In this document: positions 55,461-64,000 of the stretch, piece after piece | Layout of the letters: each line of letters begins with the position of its first letter | Numbering within the stretch: the stretch's first letter is position 1 | Source of the DNA: Acerihabitans sp047324305 | GTDB lineage: Bacteria > Pseudomonadota > Gammaproteobacteria > Enterobacterales > Enterobacteriaceae | DNA length: 64,000 nucleotides | Assembly (NCBI RefSeq): GCF_047324305.1 | Contig: NZ_CP178740.1 | Span: 248,001-312,000 of the forward strand | Direction: 5' to 3' | Program-made: the position numbers and the translations under genes | Notes under the pieces: generated by a model | Told to the model about the DNA's origin: nothing | Database searches by the model: none | The model's input: only the letters and a program-made list of their open reading frames with translations

Positions 55461-56306
55461 TCACATTTTGCCCGGCAGGCGTTCGGCCTGTTTAAACAAG
55501 GGCTTAATCAGGCCGTATAAGGCCGGATTGTCGCTTTCATCCTTCAGCGCGATGCCCGATAAACGCCGCTGCCCGGCCTGTTCAAGCAGCCATGCCAGTT
55601 TAAAGGCCGCCTGGGGATAATCCAGCCCCTCGGGACGGATATTGGAGATACAGTTGCGTTCCGACTCCAGGCGCCGGATATGGGGCTCCCAGGTAAAATA
55701 GATGCCCAGGCTGTCAGGCGAGGATAAGCCGGGCCTCTCTCCAATCAGGATTGCCACCGCCCGCGCCTGCAGGCAGGCGCCGATATCATCCCCCAGGGCC
55801 ACCCGCGACTGGTGTGCCAGCACCACCGGCGCCATTTTCAGCCCCAACAGCGCCAGGTAAGGCGTCAACGCGCGGATAAACGGCACCGCCTGGCGATGTA
55901 CCGCCTTCGAGGACAGGCCGTCGCCGACTACCAGCAGGATATCGGCCTGTTTATCCGGATACGCGGTTAACATCTTGCGGCTGTCGTCGCCAAGACGGCG
56001 GCCCAGGTCCGGCCGGCAAAGATAGGTCTCCCGGTTTTGCGCCGCGCTGTGCACCGTAAGCGTGGTTAAGCCATCCGCTTCCAGCTGTCGCGCCAGCGAT
56101 TCGCTGTCAAAGGGTTGATGCACCGCGTCGCGCGCCTGGGCGTGGGCCAGCCCGAAGTTGAGCAGTTCACGGGTAGGCAGGCTGGAGCCGGAACGGCCGA
56201 GCGCGATGCGCGCCGCGGTAAACTCCCGCAGGCCCTCCCAGGGGTTGGCATGGACGCTATTGCCCACCGGATATTTGCCGGCCGGCGGCGGGACAGTTTT
56301 ACTCAT
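55461..56306 (-). CDS. eutC: EutC, ethanolamine ammonia-lyase small subunit
   Basis: 281 residues. Small subunit of the adenosylcobalamin-dependent lyase converting ethanolamine to acetaldehyde and ammonia. Conserved blocks: ARIALGRSGSSLPTRELLNFGLAHAQARDAVH, DILLVVGDGLSSKAVHRQAVPF, ILIGERPGLSSPDSLGIYFTWEP and SERNCISNIRPEGL. The N-terminus is short, lacking the long EutC leader that targets bacterial microcompartments in Salmonella. 3 bp after eutB. Confidence 0.94.
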   Translation of the reverse strand: MSKTVPPPAGKYPVGNSVHANPWEGLREFTAARIALGRSGSSLPTRELLNFGLAHAQARDAVHQPFDSESLARQLEADGLTTLTVHSAAQNRETYLCRPDLGRRLGDDSRKMLTAYPDKQADILLVVGDGLSSKAVHRQAVPFIRALTPYLALLGLKMAPVVLAHQSRVALGDDIGACLQARAVAILIGERPGLSSPDSLGIYFTWEPHIRRLESERNCISNIRPEGLDYPQAAFKLAWLLEQAGQRRLSGIALKDESDNPALYGLIKPLFKQAERLPGKM

Positions 56307-56309
56307 GGC

Positions 56310-57689
56310 TCACTCCAGGACATGATGTTGCAGCAGGGGATGCTGGCCGCTGGTGTCGCGCAGCATCCCGTCGGCGTTGATAATCTGCATACGCTGCAGC
56401 CAGGCGGAAAACTCCGGGGCATGTTTGAGCCCGAACAGCTCGCGTACATACAGGGCGTCATGGAACGACGTGCTTTGATAATTCAGCATGATATCGTCCG
56501 CGCCCGGCACCCCGATCAAGAACGTCAGCCCGGCGGCGGCCAGCAGGGTCAGCAGCGTGTCCATATCATCCTGATCGGCCTCGGCATGATTGGTATAGCA
56601 GACATCGCACCCCAGCGGCACGCCCAGCAGCTTGCCGCAAAAATGATCTTCCAGCCCGGCGCGGATAATCTGTTTGCCGTCATAGAGATATTCCGGTCCG
56701 ATAAATCCCACCACGGTATTGATAAGCAAGGGTTTAAAGCGGCGCGCGATGGCATAGGCGCGGGCTTCGCAGGTCTGCTGATCGACGCCGTGATGGGCAT
56801 TGGCCGACAGGCAACTGCCCTGCCCGGTCTCGAAGTACATCACGTTGTCGCCCAGCGTGCCCCGGTTCAGGCTCAGCGCCGCCTGCCGGGCTTCATCCAG
56901 CAGCGCGAGGTTGATGCCGAAACCGGCGTTGGCCGCCTCGGTGCCGGCTATCGACTGGAAGACCAAATCTACCGGCGCGCCGCGCTCAATCAGCTTGATG
57001 GTATTGGTGACATGGGTCAGCACGCAGGATTGGGTGGGAATGGCAAAACTGCTGATCACGTCATCGAGCATATAGTTGAGTTTTTCCAACAGCGGCAGGC
57101 TGTCGCTGGCGGGATTGATGCCGATCACCGCATCGCCGCTGCCATACAGCAAACCGTCGAGCATGCTGGCGGCGATGCCTTTGAGATCGTCGGTGGGATG
57201 ATTGGGCTGCAGCCGGACGCTCATATGGCCCGGCAGGCCGATGGTATTGCGAAAGCGGGTGATCACGCGGCATTTTTTCGCCACCAGGATCAGATCCTGG
57301 TTACGCATGATTTTGCTTACCGCCGCGGCCATTTCCGGCATGATGCCCGCGGCGACCTGGGTCAGGCGGGCGCTGTCGGTGCGCTCGGACAGCAGCCAGT
57401 CGCGGAAATCGCCCACCGTCAGGTGGGCGATGGGAGCAAAGGCCGCCGCGTCGTGACCGTCGATAATCAGGCGCGTGACCTCATCCGTTTCATAAGGAAT
57501 AAGTGGCTGCTGCAAAAATACCGTCAGCGGCACATCCGCCAGCGCAATGCGCGCCGCCATACGCTCCTCGGCGCTGCCGGCGGCCACTCCGGCCAGGTAA
57601 TCGCCGGAACGCGCCGGCGATGCCTTGGCCATCAGTTCGCGCAAATCGGCAAAACGGTAGCTGCGATGACTTAGCGTGGCGTGAAACAT
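56310..57689 (-). CDS. eutB: EutB, ethanolamine ammonia-lyase large subunit
   Basis: 459 residues. Catalytic TIM-barrel subunit: LAGVAAGSAEERMAARIALADVPL, ETGQGSCLSANAHHGVDQQTCEARAYAIARRF, NTVVGFIGPEYLYDGKQIIRAGLEDHFCGKLLGVPLGCDVCYTNHAEADQDDMDTL. These are the hallmark substrate- and cobalamin-site segments. Two adjacent ATGs; either may be used. It follows the permease gene by 10-13 bp, an operon eat-eutB-eutC. Confidence 0.95.
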   Translation of the reverse strand: MFHATLSHRSYRFADLRELMAKASPARSGDYLAGVAAGSAEERMAARIALADVPLTVFLQQPLIPYETDEVTRLIIDGHDAAAFAPIAHLTVGDFRDWLLSERTDSARLTQVAAGIMPEMAAAVSKIMRNQDLILVAKKCRVITRFRNTIGLPGHMSVRLQPNHPTDDLKGIAASMLDGLLYGSGDAVIGINPASDSLPLLEKLNYMLDDVISSFAIPTQSCVLTHVTNTIKLIERGAPVDLVFQSIAGTEAANAGFGINLALLDEARQAALSLNRGTLGDNVMYFETGQGSCLSANAHHGVDQQTCEARAYAIARRFKPLLINTVVGFIGPEYLYDGKQIIRAGLEDHFCGKLLGVPLGCDVCYTNHAEADQDDMDTLLTLLAAAGLTFLIGVPGADDIMLNYQSTSFHDALYVRELFGLKHAPEFSAWLQRMQIINADGMLRDTSGQHPLLQHHVLE

Positions 57690-57702
57690 CAACCCTCCGG
57701 GA

Positions 57703-59088
57703 TCAGTCCGATAACGTCAGCTGCGGATCCGGCGCCGCCGCGTCGCGGGCATAACGCGTCAGGCGGAAATAGGCATAACCCAATAACATCATTATGGCGA
57801 AAATCATAAACAGCATTTGATTGTAATAGATCATCGCCACCAGGCAGATGACCGCCATCACCAGCGCCAGCGCCGGGGCAAACGGATACAGCGGCGCGCG
57901 GAACGGGCGGATAAGCCGGGGTTCAAGGCGGCGCAGTTTAAACAGCGACGCCATGGAGATGATATACATTACAATAGCACCGAATACCGACATGGTAACG
58001 ATGTTGGCGGTTAATGGCTGGCCGCCGATGATAATCAGGGAATCGGAAAAAATCGCCGCGATGCCCACCACGCCGCCGGCAACGATCGCCAGATGCGGCG
58101 TGCGAAAACGACGGTTGATCCTGGAAAGCGGTTTCGGCAGGTAGCCGGCGCGCGCCAAGGCGAAAATCTGGCGCGAGTATCCCATGATAATACCGTGGAA
58201 CGACGCAATCAGCCCGAACAGTCCCAGCCAGACCAGCATATGCAGCCAGCCGCTGCTGCCGCCGACGATAATCTTCATCGCCTGCGGCAGCGGGTCGTTG
58301 ATATTGGCCAGTTTGGTCCAGTCGCCCACCCCGCCGGCAAACACCATCACGCCGAGCGCCAGCGCCGTTAAGGTCAGGATGCCGCCGATAAAGGCGCGGG
58401 GAATGGTGCGCTGGGGATCCTTGGCCTCTTCGGCCGCCATGGAGGCGCCTTCAATGGCGAGGAAAAACCAGATGGCAAACGGAATGGCGGCAAAAATACC
58501 GGAAAACGCGCCGACGCTGAAGTGTTCCGCGCCGGCCCAGCCGCCGCGGGTAAAGTTGGCCAGGTCGAAGCCCGGGGCCACCACGCCCATAAACACCAAC
58601 AGCTCAAATATCGCCAGCAGGGTGACCAGTAGCTCGAACGTGGCGGCGATACTGACGCCGAGAATATTCAGCGTCATAAACACCAGATAGGCGGCCAGGG
58701 CCACCCAGCGCGGTTCCAGCGCCGGAAACTGCACGTTAAGATAGGCGCCGATGGCCATGGCGATGGCCGGCGGGGCAAAGACAAATTCCACCAGGGTGGC
58801 GAAACCGGCAATAAAACCGCCGGTGGGACCGAACGCGCGATGGGCGTAGGCGAAGGGACCGCCCGCATGGGGTATGGAGGTGGTCAGTTCGGTGAAGCTG
58901 AAGATAAAGGCGCAATACATGGCCGCCACCGCCACCGCGGTGACCAGGAAGCCCAGCGTGCCCGCCTGGGCCCAGCCGTAGCTCCAGCCGAAATACTCGC
59001 CGGAAATCACCAGGCCCACGGCGATGCCCCACAAATGGAAACTCCCCAGCGTACGCTTCAAAACCGGTGCCACTTTTGTGCTTTGCAT
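57703..59088 (-). CDS. eat: Ethanolamine permease (Eat-type APC transporter)
   Basis: 461 residues, APC superfamily with 12 membrane segments. VISGEYFGWSYGWAQAGTLGFLV and PFAYAHRAFGPTGGFIAGFATLVEFVFAPPAIA match the ethanolamine permeases that accompany eutBC in Pseudomonas and Acinetobacter. First gene of the operon. No aldehyde dehydrogenase, EutR or shell-protein gene is nearby. Confidence 0.9.
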   Translation of the reverse strand: MQSTKVAPVLKRTLGSFHLWGIAVGLVISGEYFGWSYGWAQAGTLGFLVTAVAVAAMYCAFIFSFTELTTSIPHAGGPFAYAHRAFGPTGGFIAGFATLVEFVFAPPAIAMAIGAYLNVQFPALEPRWVALAAYLVFMTLNILGVSIAATFELLVTLLAIFELLVFMGVVAPGFDLANFTRGGWAGAEHFSVGAFSGIFAAIPFAIWFFLAIEGASMAAEEAKDPQRTIPRAFIGGILTLTALALGVMVFAGGVGDWTKLANINDPLPQAMKIIVGGSSGWLHMLVWLGLFGLIASFHGIIMGYSRQIFALARAGYLPKPLSRINRRFRTPHLAIVAGGVVGIAAIFSDSLIIIGGQPLTANIVTMSVFGAIVMYIISMASLFKLRRLEPRLIRPFRAPLYPFAPALALVMAVICLVAMIYYNQMLFMIFAIMMLLGYAYFRLTRYARDAAAPDPQLTLSD

Positions 59089-59327
59089 AATGGTGTCCTA
59101 GGCTATGTAAGTATTTGTAAAGGTGCAAAGGTCATACCACATCAGCGGAGCACGGTGAATTGAGGCCAATATGCTGATAAAACAGCCGAATCGTTGATTA
59201 AAGCGCCGGCCGGGAGGCATAAACACGGGCGCCATGATGCTTTTTGGTGCAGATAACGGGGGAATTCACCGCCGTATGACGCGTGCCGGTGCAGGGAGCA
59301 TGCGCATGCCCGCCCCCTGCCCGCGGG

Positions 59328-60842
59328 CTAGAGCTTATCGGTATCCTCAAGCGCGAAGCGTCCCAGCGGATTCTGGTAAAAATCCTTAATATTCTTGCGG
59401 CTGACGTTGCGATAGGGGCTGTAATATAAATCGATCCAGTTCACGTCCGCCTTGGCCATTTTTTGCAGGTCGATATACATCTGCTGCCGCTTGCCGGCAT
59501 TCATTTCCACCCGCGCCGCGGCCACCAGATCCTTGACCTTATCGTTATGATAGCGGGTCATGTAATTCATATTGGCGTCATGGCCCAGCACAAAGGTGGT
59601 TTTCTGATCGGGATCGAGGATATCGTTGGTCCAGTACATCACCGAAATATCATATTCGCCCGCCACCAGCATATCCCAGCTCTGGCTTGGGTCGACCTTT
59701 TGCAGGTTCACCGTTACCCCGGCCTTGGCCAGTTGCTGTTGCAGCAGAATGGCGATCTGCTCGTCCACCTCATCCCCGGCGTTGACGACATAATTCAGCT
59801 TCAGATCCGACGCGCCGGCGGCCTTAAGCATCTGCCTGGCTTTCTCGGGATCGTAGGGACGCTGCAGGTTGTCCGCATAATGAAACAGCGCGCCCTCGGG
59901 AATATAAGAGTTGGCGACATGGCCGAAACCGAAGGTCACGGTATCGACAATGGCTTTTTTATCAATGGCGAAATCCAGCGCCTGGCGCACCTCGACCTTG
60001 GCCAACGCGCCATGCTCGTGGTTAATCAGCAAATGATCCTCGCGGGTGGATCGATCCAGATGCACGTCCAGGTTGGGGTCTTTTTGCAATGACGCGATGC
60101 GGGAAAACGGCACCGATAGCGCCGCGTCCAGCTCACCCGCCTGCACTTTCAGCATGCGTGTGTTGTCGTCCGGCAGCGTCAGCCATTCCACGCCGTCCAG
60201 CTTGACGCGATCCGCCTGCCAGAAATAGGGGTTCTTCACCAGCACCACCTTTTCGCCACGGGTCCAGGACTTGACGCTAAAGGCGCCCGAGCCCACCGGT
60301 TTTTCGGCAAACGCCTCCTCGCCCATGGCTTTCACCACTTTTTCCGGCAGCACCGACACATTCGGCAGCGCCAGCTGCGAGAGGAACGGCGCGGACGGCG
60401 TTTTCAGCGTTACCACCAGGGTGTGGGGGTCGGTGGCTTCGGCTTTATCGATGACGCTGTAGGAGTCGCGCCATAAGGACCCTTCATTATCGCGTATGCG
60501 CAGCAGGCTGAACACCGCATCCTGTGCGGTCACCGGCGACCCGTCGGAGAATTTGGCGTCGCGCATCTTAAAGGTATAGACCTTGCCGTCGGGTGAGATT
60601 TCCCAGCTTTCCGCCAGCCCCGGCTCCAGGCGCGTGCCGTTTTTATCCACCCGCACCAGCACGTCGAATACATTGGAAAACACCCAGTTATCGGCGTTTT
60701 GCGCCGACTTAATCGGATCGAAGGTCGTGGAATCCTCGCGCCGGCCAATGCTCAATACCCCGGCGGCTTCGGCGATTTGGCCGACCGCGCTGAGCGCCAG
60801 AAAGACCGCGGCGGCGGCAACGTTAAAATGCTTACGCTTCAT
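59328..60842 (-). CDS. ABC importer substrate-binding protein (peptide/nickel family 5)
   Basis: 504 residues, exported (signal peptide MKRKHFNVAAAAVFLALSAVGQIAEAAG). Family 5 binding protein: FDPIKSAQNADNWVFSNVFDVLVRVD, ESWEISPDGKVYTFKMRDAKFSDGSPVTAQDAVFSLLR, and a C-lobe with KKAIVDTVTFG. ATG 60842 has GAGGT 9 bp upstream; the ATG at 60851 abuts that site. Last gene in transcription order of the transport operon; probable substrates are di/oligopeptides or related amino compounds. Confidence 0.9.
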   Translation of the reverse strand: MKRKHFNVAAAAVFLALSAVGQIAEAAGVLSIGRREDSTTFDPIKSAQNADNWVFSNVFDVLVRVDKNGTRLEPGLAESWEISPDGKVYTFKMRDAKFSDGSPVTAQDAVFSLLRIRDNEGSLWRDSYSVIDKAEATDPHTLVVTLKTPSAPFLSQLALPNVSVLPEKVVKAMGEEAFAEKPVGSGAFSVKSWTRGEKVVLVKNPYFWQADRVKLDGVEWLTLPDDNTRMLKVQAGELDAALSVPFSRIASLQKDPNLDVHLDRSTREDHLLINHEHGALAKVEVRQALDFAIDKKAIVDTVTFGFGHVANSYIPEGALFHYADNLQRPYDPEKARQMLKAAGASDLKLNYVVNAGDEVDEQIAILLQQQLAKAGVTVNLQKVDPSQSWDMLVAGEYDISVMYWTNDILDPDQKTTFVLGHDANMNYMTRYHNDKVKDLVAAARVEMNAGKRQQMYIDLQKMAKADVNWIDLYYSPYRNVSRKNIKDFYQNPLGRFALEDTDKL

Positions 60843-60854
60843 GGTTAACATACC

Positions 60855-61865
60855 TCATTGAAAAGGAAAGTCGGCTTCGCCGGTATTTCTGTCGAGCACA
60901 CAGGCAAAAGCATGGTCGGCAACATGCCGGGTATCAGGGGTGGAACCGGTACGGCAAGCGGGTCGGGCATAACGGCAGCGGGGATGAAAGGCGCACCCCG
61001 GCGGAATGGCAATCGGGCTGGGCGGTTCGCCGGCCAGCGGCTCGGCGGGCAACGGCAGATCGGGGTTGATTTCCGGGATGGCCGCCACCAGCGCCGCGGT
61101 ATACGGATGGCGCGGCAAATGGAATACCGATTCCACCGGGCCTTCCTCGACAATACGTCCCAGGTACATTACGGCCACCCGATCGCACAGGCGGCGGACA
61201 ATGGCCAGGTCGTGGGCGATAAACAGTATCGCCAGCCCCATGCGCTCACGCAGATCCATCAGCAGATTGATAATCTGCCCCTGGATGGAGACATCCAGCG
61301 CGGCAACGCATTCATCCGCCACCATCAGCCGCGGTTCCAGCGCCAGGGCGCGGGCGATGCCGGCCCGCTGGCACTGCCCGCCGCTCAGGGCGCCCGGCCG
61401 CTTATCCGCCTGCGCCGGCCGCAGCCCCACCAGCGTCAGCAGTTCGGCCACCCGGGCGGTTATCGCCCCCGGCGGTACTTTGCGATGCACGCGCAGCACT
61501 TCGGCGATGGCGGCGCCGATGGTCTGGCGGGGATTGAGCGATGAAAACGGGTCCTGGAAAATCATCGCCGTCTGCCGGCGCAGGCGGGCGATATCGCTCG
61601 TCAGGCCGTGGGTTACGTCGCGGCCGTCGAAACGTACGCTGCCGCCGGTGCTTTTCTCCAATTGCAGGATGGCGCGGCCGAGCGTGCTTTTACCGCTGCC
61701 GGACTCGCCCACCAGTCCCAGGGTTTCACCGGGGTGGATACGCAGCGATACGCCGTTCACCGCCTGAACCCGCGGCCGGTTCCAGCGCAGCGGATTGCCG
61801 CCGGACAGGGGAAACGACACCCGCAGCTCATCGACTTCCAATAATGGATAGGCGTTGGTGATCAT
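60855..61865 (-). CDS. ABC importer ATPase (DppF/OppF-type)
   Basis: 336 residues. Walker A GLVGESGSGKSTLGRA, signature LSGGQCQRAGIARAL, Walker B VADECVAALDVS and the C-terminal oligopeptide-transporter domain with cysteines (CAFHPRCRYARPAC), which binds an Fe-S cluster in DppD-type ATPases. DEC replaces the usual DEP, and QCQ replaces QQQ. ATG 61865 overlaps the upstream gene by 4 bp; the long in-frame extension beyond is a shadow. Confidence 0.92.
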   Translation of the reverse strand: MITNAYPLLEVDELRVSFPLSGGNPLRWNRPRVQAVNGVSLRIHPGETLGLVGESGSGKSTLGRAILQLEKSTGGSVRFDGRDVTHGLTSDIARLRRQTAMIFQDPFSSLNPRQTIGAAIAEVLRVHRKVPPGAITARVAELLTLVGLRPAQADKRPGALSGGQCQRAGIARALALEPRLMVADECVAALDVSIQGQIINLLMDLRERMGLAILFIAHDLAIVRRLCDRVAVMYLGRIVEEGPVESVFHLPRHPYTAALVAAIPEINPDLPLPAEPLAGEPPSPIAIPPGCAFHPRCRYARPACRTGSTPDTRHVADHAFACVLDRNTGEADFPFQ

Positions 61866-62854
61866 GATCCCTCCCGGTGGGTTAACGCATGCAGAGGATA
61901 AAAACAGGCCGCGCCGTGGGCCGGATCGCCGCGCGCGGCCAGCAGCGGCGGTTGCACGGACGGGCATGCCTCGCCGGCGCGCGGACAGCGGGTATGGAAC
62001 CGGCAGCCCGGCGCAAAGCCATCCGCCGACGGCGGCTGGCCGGCGATGGTCTTTAAACGGCCGCCGCCGCCTTCGCTCACGGGCTGGCAATCGATCAATC
62101 CCTGGGTATAGGGGTGCAGCGGCTGCGCCAATACCCGGCGTTTGGCGCCGACCTCGCACAATCGGCCGGCATACATCACCGCGATCCGATCGCAGGTTTG
62201 CGCCACCACGCCCAGATCGTGGGTGATCATAATGATGGCCAGGCCCAGCCGGTCGCGCAGATCCATTAATAAACGCAGGATTTGCACCTGTACCGTCACA
62301 TCCAGCGCGGTGGTCGGCTCATCGGCAATCAGGATTTTGGGCTCGCAGGCCAGCGCCACGGCGATCATCGCCCGCTGGCGCATGCCGCCGGAGAACTCAT
62401 GCGGGTAATGATCCACCCGCCGTTCGGGATCGGGGATGCCCACCCGGCGCAGCAGGCCGACGGCCGCCGCACGCGCCTCCCGCCGCCCGGCGCCGAAATG
62501 GGCGCGGCGGCTTTCGGCGATCTGCCCGCCGACGGTCATCACCGGGTTAAGATGGCTGGCGGGATTCTGGAAAATCATGCCCAATTGATGGCCGCGCACC
62601 CGGGTCATCTGGCGGGGATCGAGGGTCATGATATCGGTCTCGCCCAGCCACGCCTCGCCGCCGCCCATGGTTAATCCTTCCCCGGGCAGCAGCCGCATCA
62701 GCGCCCGGCAGGTGACGGTTTTGCCTGAACCGCTTTCGCCCACCAGGCCGAGCATTTCGCCCGCCGCCAGGGTAAAGGAAACATCATCCACCAGGGCGAT
62801 GCCCTGGCGGTTGTTGACGGTCAGGTGATTGACCCGCAGTACCGGCGCGCTCAT
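61862..62854 (-). CDS. ABC importer ATPase (DppD/OppD-type)
   Basis: 330 residues. Walker A GLVGESGSGKTVTCRAL, Q-loop FQNPASHLNPVMT, signature FSGGMRQRAMIAVAL, Walker B ILIADEPTTALDVTVQ, and C-terminal CRFHTRCPRAGEAC. Forms a heterodimer with the DppF-type subunit. 4-bp overlaps on both sides indicate coupled translation. Confidence 0.94.
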   Translation of the reverse strand: MSAPVLRVNHLTVNNRQGIALVDDVSFTLAAGEMLGLVGESGSGKTVTCRALMRLLPGEGLTMGGGEAWLGETDIMTLDPRQMTRVRGHQLGMIFQNPASHLNPVMTVGGQIAESRRAHFGAGRREARAAAVGLLRRVGIPDPERRVDHYPHEFSGGMRQRAMIAVALACEPKILIADEPTTALDVTVQVQILRLLMDLRDRLGLAIIMITHDLGVVAQTCDRIAVMYAGRLCEVGAKRRVLAQPLHPYTQGLIDCQPVSEGGGGRLKTIAGQPPSADGFAPGCRFHTRCPRAGEACPSVQPPLLAARGDPAHGAACFYPLHALTHREGS

Positions 62855-63696
62855 GGCCGTGCCCCCAGTTTATCGCCCAGGCCATCGGCCAGCAGGCTGA
62901 AGCCCATCGCCAGCAGCACGATGGCCAGTCCTGGAAAAGTCGTGATCCACCAGGCGGTGGTGATAAAGCTCTGCCCTTCGGCAATCATCACCCCCCACTC
63001 CGCCGTCGGCGGCTGTACGCCGAGGCCGAGATAGCTCACCGCCGCGCCGTTCAGCAACACCAGCACGCAGTCCGACATGGAAAACACGATGGAGCCGGTC
63101 AGGGCATTGGGCAATAAATGGGCGAACAGAATGCGTCCGTGGCTAAACCCCAGGCTGCGCGCCGCCAGCATAAAGTCGCTATGCTTGAGGATCAGGACCT
63201 GCGAACGCACCAGCCGGGCGTAGGAAACCCAGCCCACCAGCGCCATGGCGATATAAAAGCTGCCCAGCCCCGGTCCGATAATGGCGATAATCGACAGCAT
63301 CAGCACCAGGAAGGGAAATGCCAGCACAATGTCGATGCAGCGCATGATGAAAGCGTCGACGGGACCGCCGAGATAACCGGACAACGCCCCGACGATGGTG
63401 CCGATGGTAAACGGAAACACCACGCCCAGCAGGCAGATCTGCAAATCGACGCGCGCTCCCCAGAGGATCCTGGAGAAAATATCGCGGCCGAAGTTATCGG
63501 TGCCGAACAGATGCGGCAGGCCAGGGGCCAGCAGGCGCGCATCCGCATTCTGGTAAAGGGGATCGAAGGGCGCGAGCCAGGGGGCGAGCGCCGCCAGCAC
63601 ACACCACATCAGCAGGATACCCATGCCCGCGCGCAGCGCGGCGCGCCGGGGTAGCCAGCGCACGGAAAAATGGCGGACGGCCTGGACGGACATCAT
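62851..63696 (-). CDS. ABC importer permease (DppC-type)
   Basis: 281 residues, six membrane segments. N-terminal LAPWLAPFDPLYQNADARLLAPGLPHLFGTDNFGRDIFSRILWGAR is the OppC/DppC signature; the EAA loop AARSLGFSHGRILFAHLLPNAL contacts the ATPase. Pairs with the DppB-type permease. Confidence 0.94.
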   Translation of the reverse strand: MMSVQAVRHFSVRWLPRRAALRAGMGILLMWCVLAALAPWLAPFDPLYQNADARLLAPGLPHLFGTDNFGRDIFSRILWGARVDLQICLLGVVFPFTIGTIVGALSGYLGGPVDAFIMRCIDIVLAFPFLVLMLSIIAIIGPGLGSFYIAMALVGWVSYARLVRSQVLILKHSDFMLAARSLGFSHGRILFAHLLPNALTGSIVFSMSDCVLVLLNGAAVSYLGLGVQPPTAEWGVMIAEGQSFITTAWWITTFPGLAIVLLAMGFSLLADGLGDKLGARP

Positions 63697-64000
63697 AATG
63701 TGACCCTCGGGTCCAGGGCCACGGTCAGCAGATCGGCCAGCAGGTTGACCAGCACCGTCGCCAGGGCAAACACCATTACCACGCCCTGCACCACCATATA
63801 GTCGCGGCTGAATATCGCCTTGACCAACAGCTGGCCCATGCCGGGGATGGCAAAGACGCTTTCAATCACCACCGTGCTGCCGATAAGCCAGCCGATATTC
63901 ACCGCCAGCAGGTTGACCGTAGGCACCAGCGAGTTAGGCATAACATGACGCCAGAAGATACGTCCCTCTTCCTGCCCGCGCGCCCTGGCGGCGGTGACGT
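63693..64000 (-). CDS. ABC importer permease (DppB-type), 5' part outside the window
   Basis: The frame is open to the window end, giving the last 102 or so residues. TAARARGQEEGRIFWRHVMPN is the EAA loop, then IGSTVVIESVFAIPGMGQLLVKAIFSRDYMVVQGVVMVFAL and the ending DPRVTL, typical of DppB/NikB. The ATG at 63941 is internal. 4-bp overlap with the DppC-type gene. Confidence 0.93.
   Translation of the reverse strand, partial: VTAARARGQEEGRIFWRHVMPNSLVPTVNLLAVNIGWLIGSTVVIESVFAIPGMGQLLVKAIFSRDYMVVQGVVMVFALATVLVNLLADLLTVALDPRVTL

Overview
The window reads as chromosome of a GC-rich member of the Enterobacterales. Most housekeeping proteins align by eye over their full length with Escherichia coli orthologues, and blocks of E. 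coli gene order survive: prmB-smrB-sixA-yfcZ-mlaA, yfdC-argW, alaC/ypdAB-glk, and mntH/nupC-alaXW-gltX-valUXY-lysV. The absence of fadJ, fadI and fadL and the ccm operon lying between mlaA and yfdC point away from Escherichia, towards a Sodalis- or Pectobacterium-like lineage. That placement is an inference.

Layout. 1-12.2 kb: ribosome and envelope maintenance genes (prmB, smrB, sixA, yfcZ, mlaA), then a complete nine-gene cytochrome c maturation operon ccmABCDEFGHI on the minus strand, then yfdC and tRNA-Arg argW. 12.2-29.8 kb: an AT-rich accessory island starting at argW, a tRNA used by P22-like phages. It has no integrase, capsid or terminase gene. It holds five long tailspike genes in the order A1(-)/B1(+), A2(-)/B2(+) and a P22-type spike(-), plus IS3 scars, a broken and an intact yedK, a PAS-LuxR regulator, a GH19 endolysin and an iraP-like gene.

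29.8-43.5 kb: core genes alaC, ypdAB, glk, a ygeA-like racemase, a yghZ-like aldo-keto reductase, mntH with a Fur-like box, nupC, two tRNA-Ala, gltX, three tRNA-Val and one tRNA-Lys. The tRNA-Lys is followed by three 170-171 bp tandem repeats, each ending in a new copy of the tRNA 3' end. 43.5-64 kb: metabolic accessory genes: a LysR-controlled crotonase/NTF2-like/CMD operon, a secreted esterase, an SDR with its own LysR, a MarR-OMF-EmrA-EmrB efflux operon, an orphan phosphopantetheinyl transferase, an ethanolamine catabolic operon (eat-eutB-eutC) without shell genes, and a peptide/nickel-type ABC importer cut by the window end.

Most notable system: the tailspike island. Two divergent A/B pairs are direct duplicates of each other in their 5' halves. 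Each pair carries a near-consensus LexA (SOS) box in its divergent intergenic region. Three of the five spikes share one recognisable beta-helix module on three different N-terminal anchors. This looks like an SOS-controlled, combinatorial arsenal of receptor-binding proteins left by, or maintained after, decay of a P22-like prophage.
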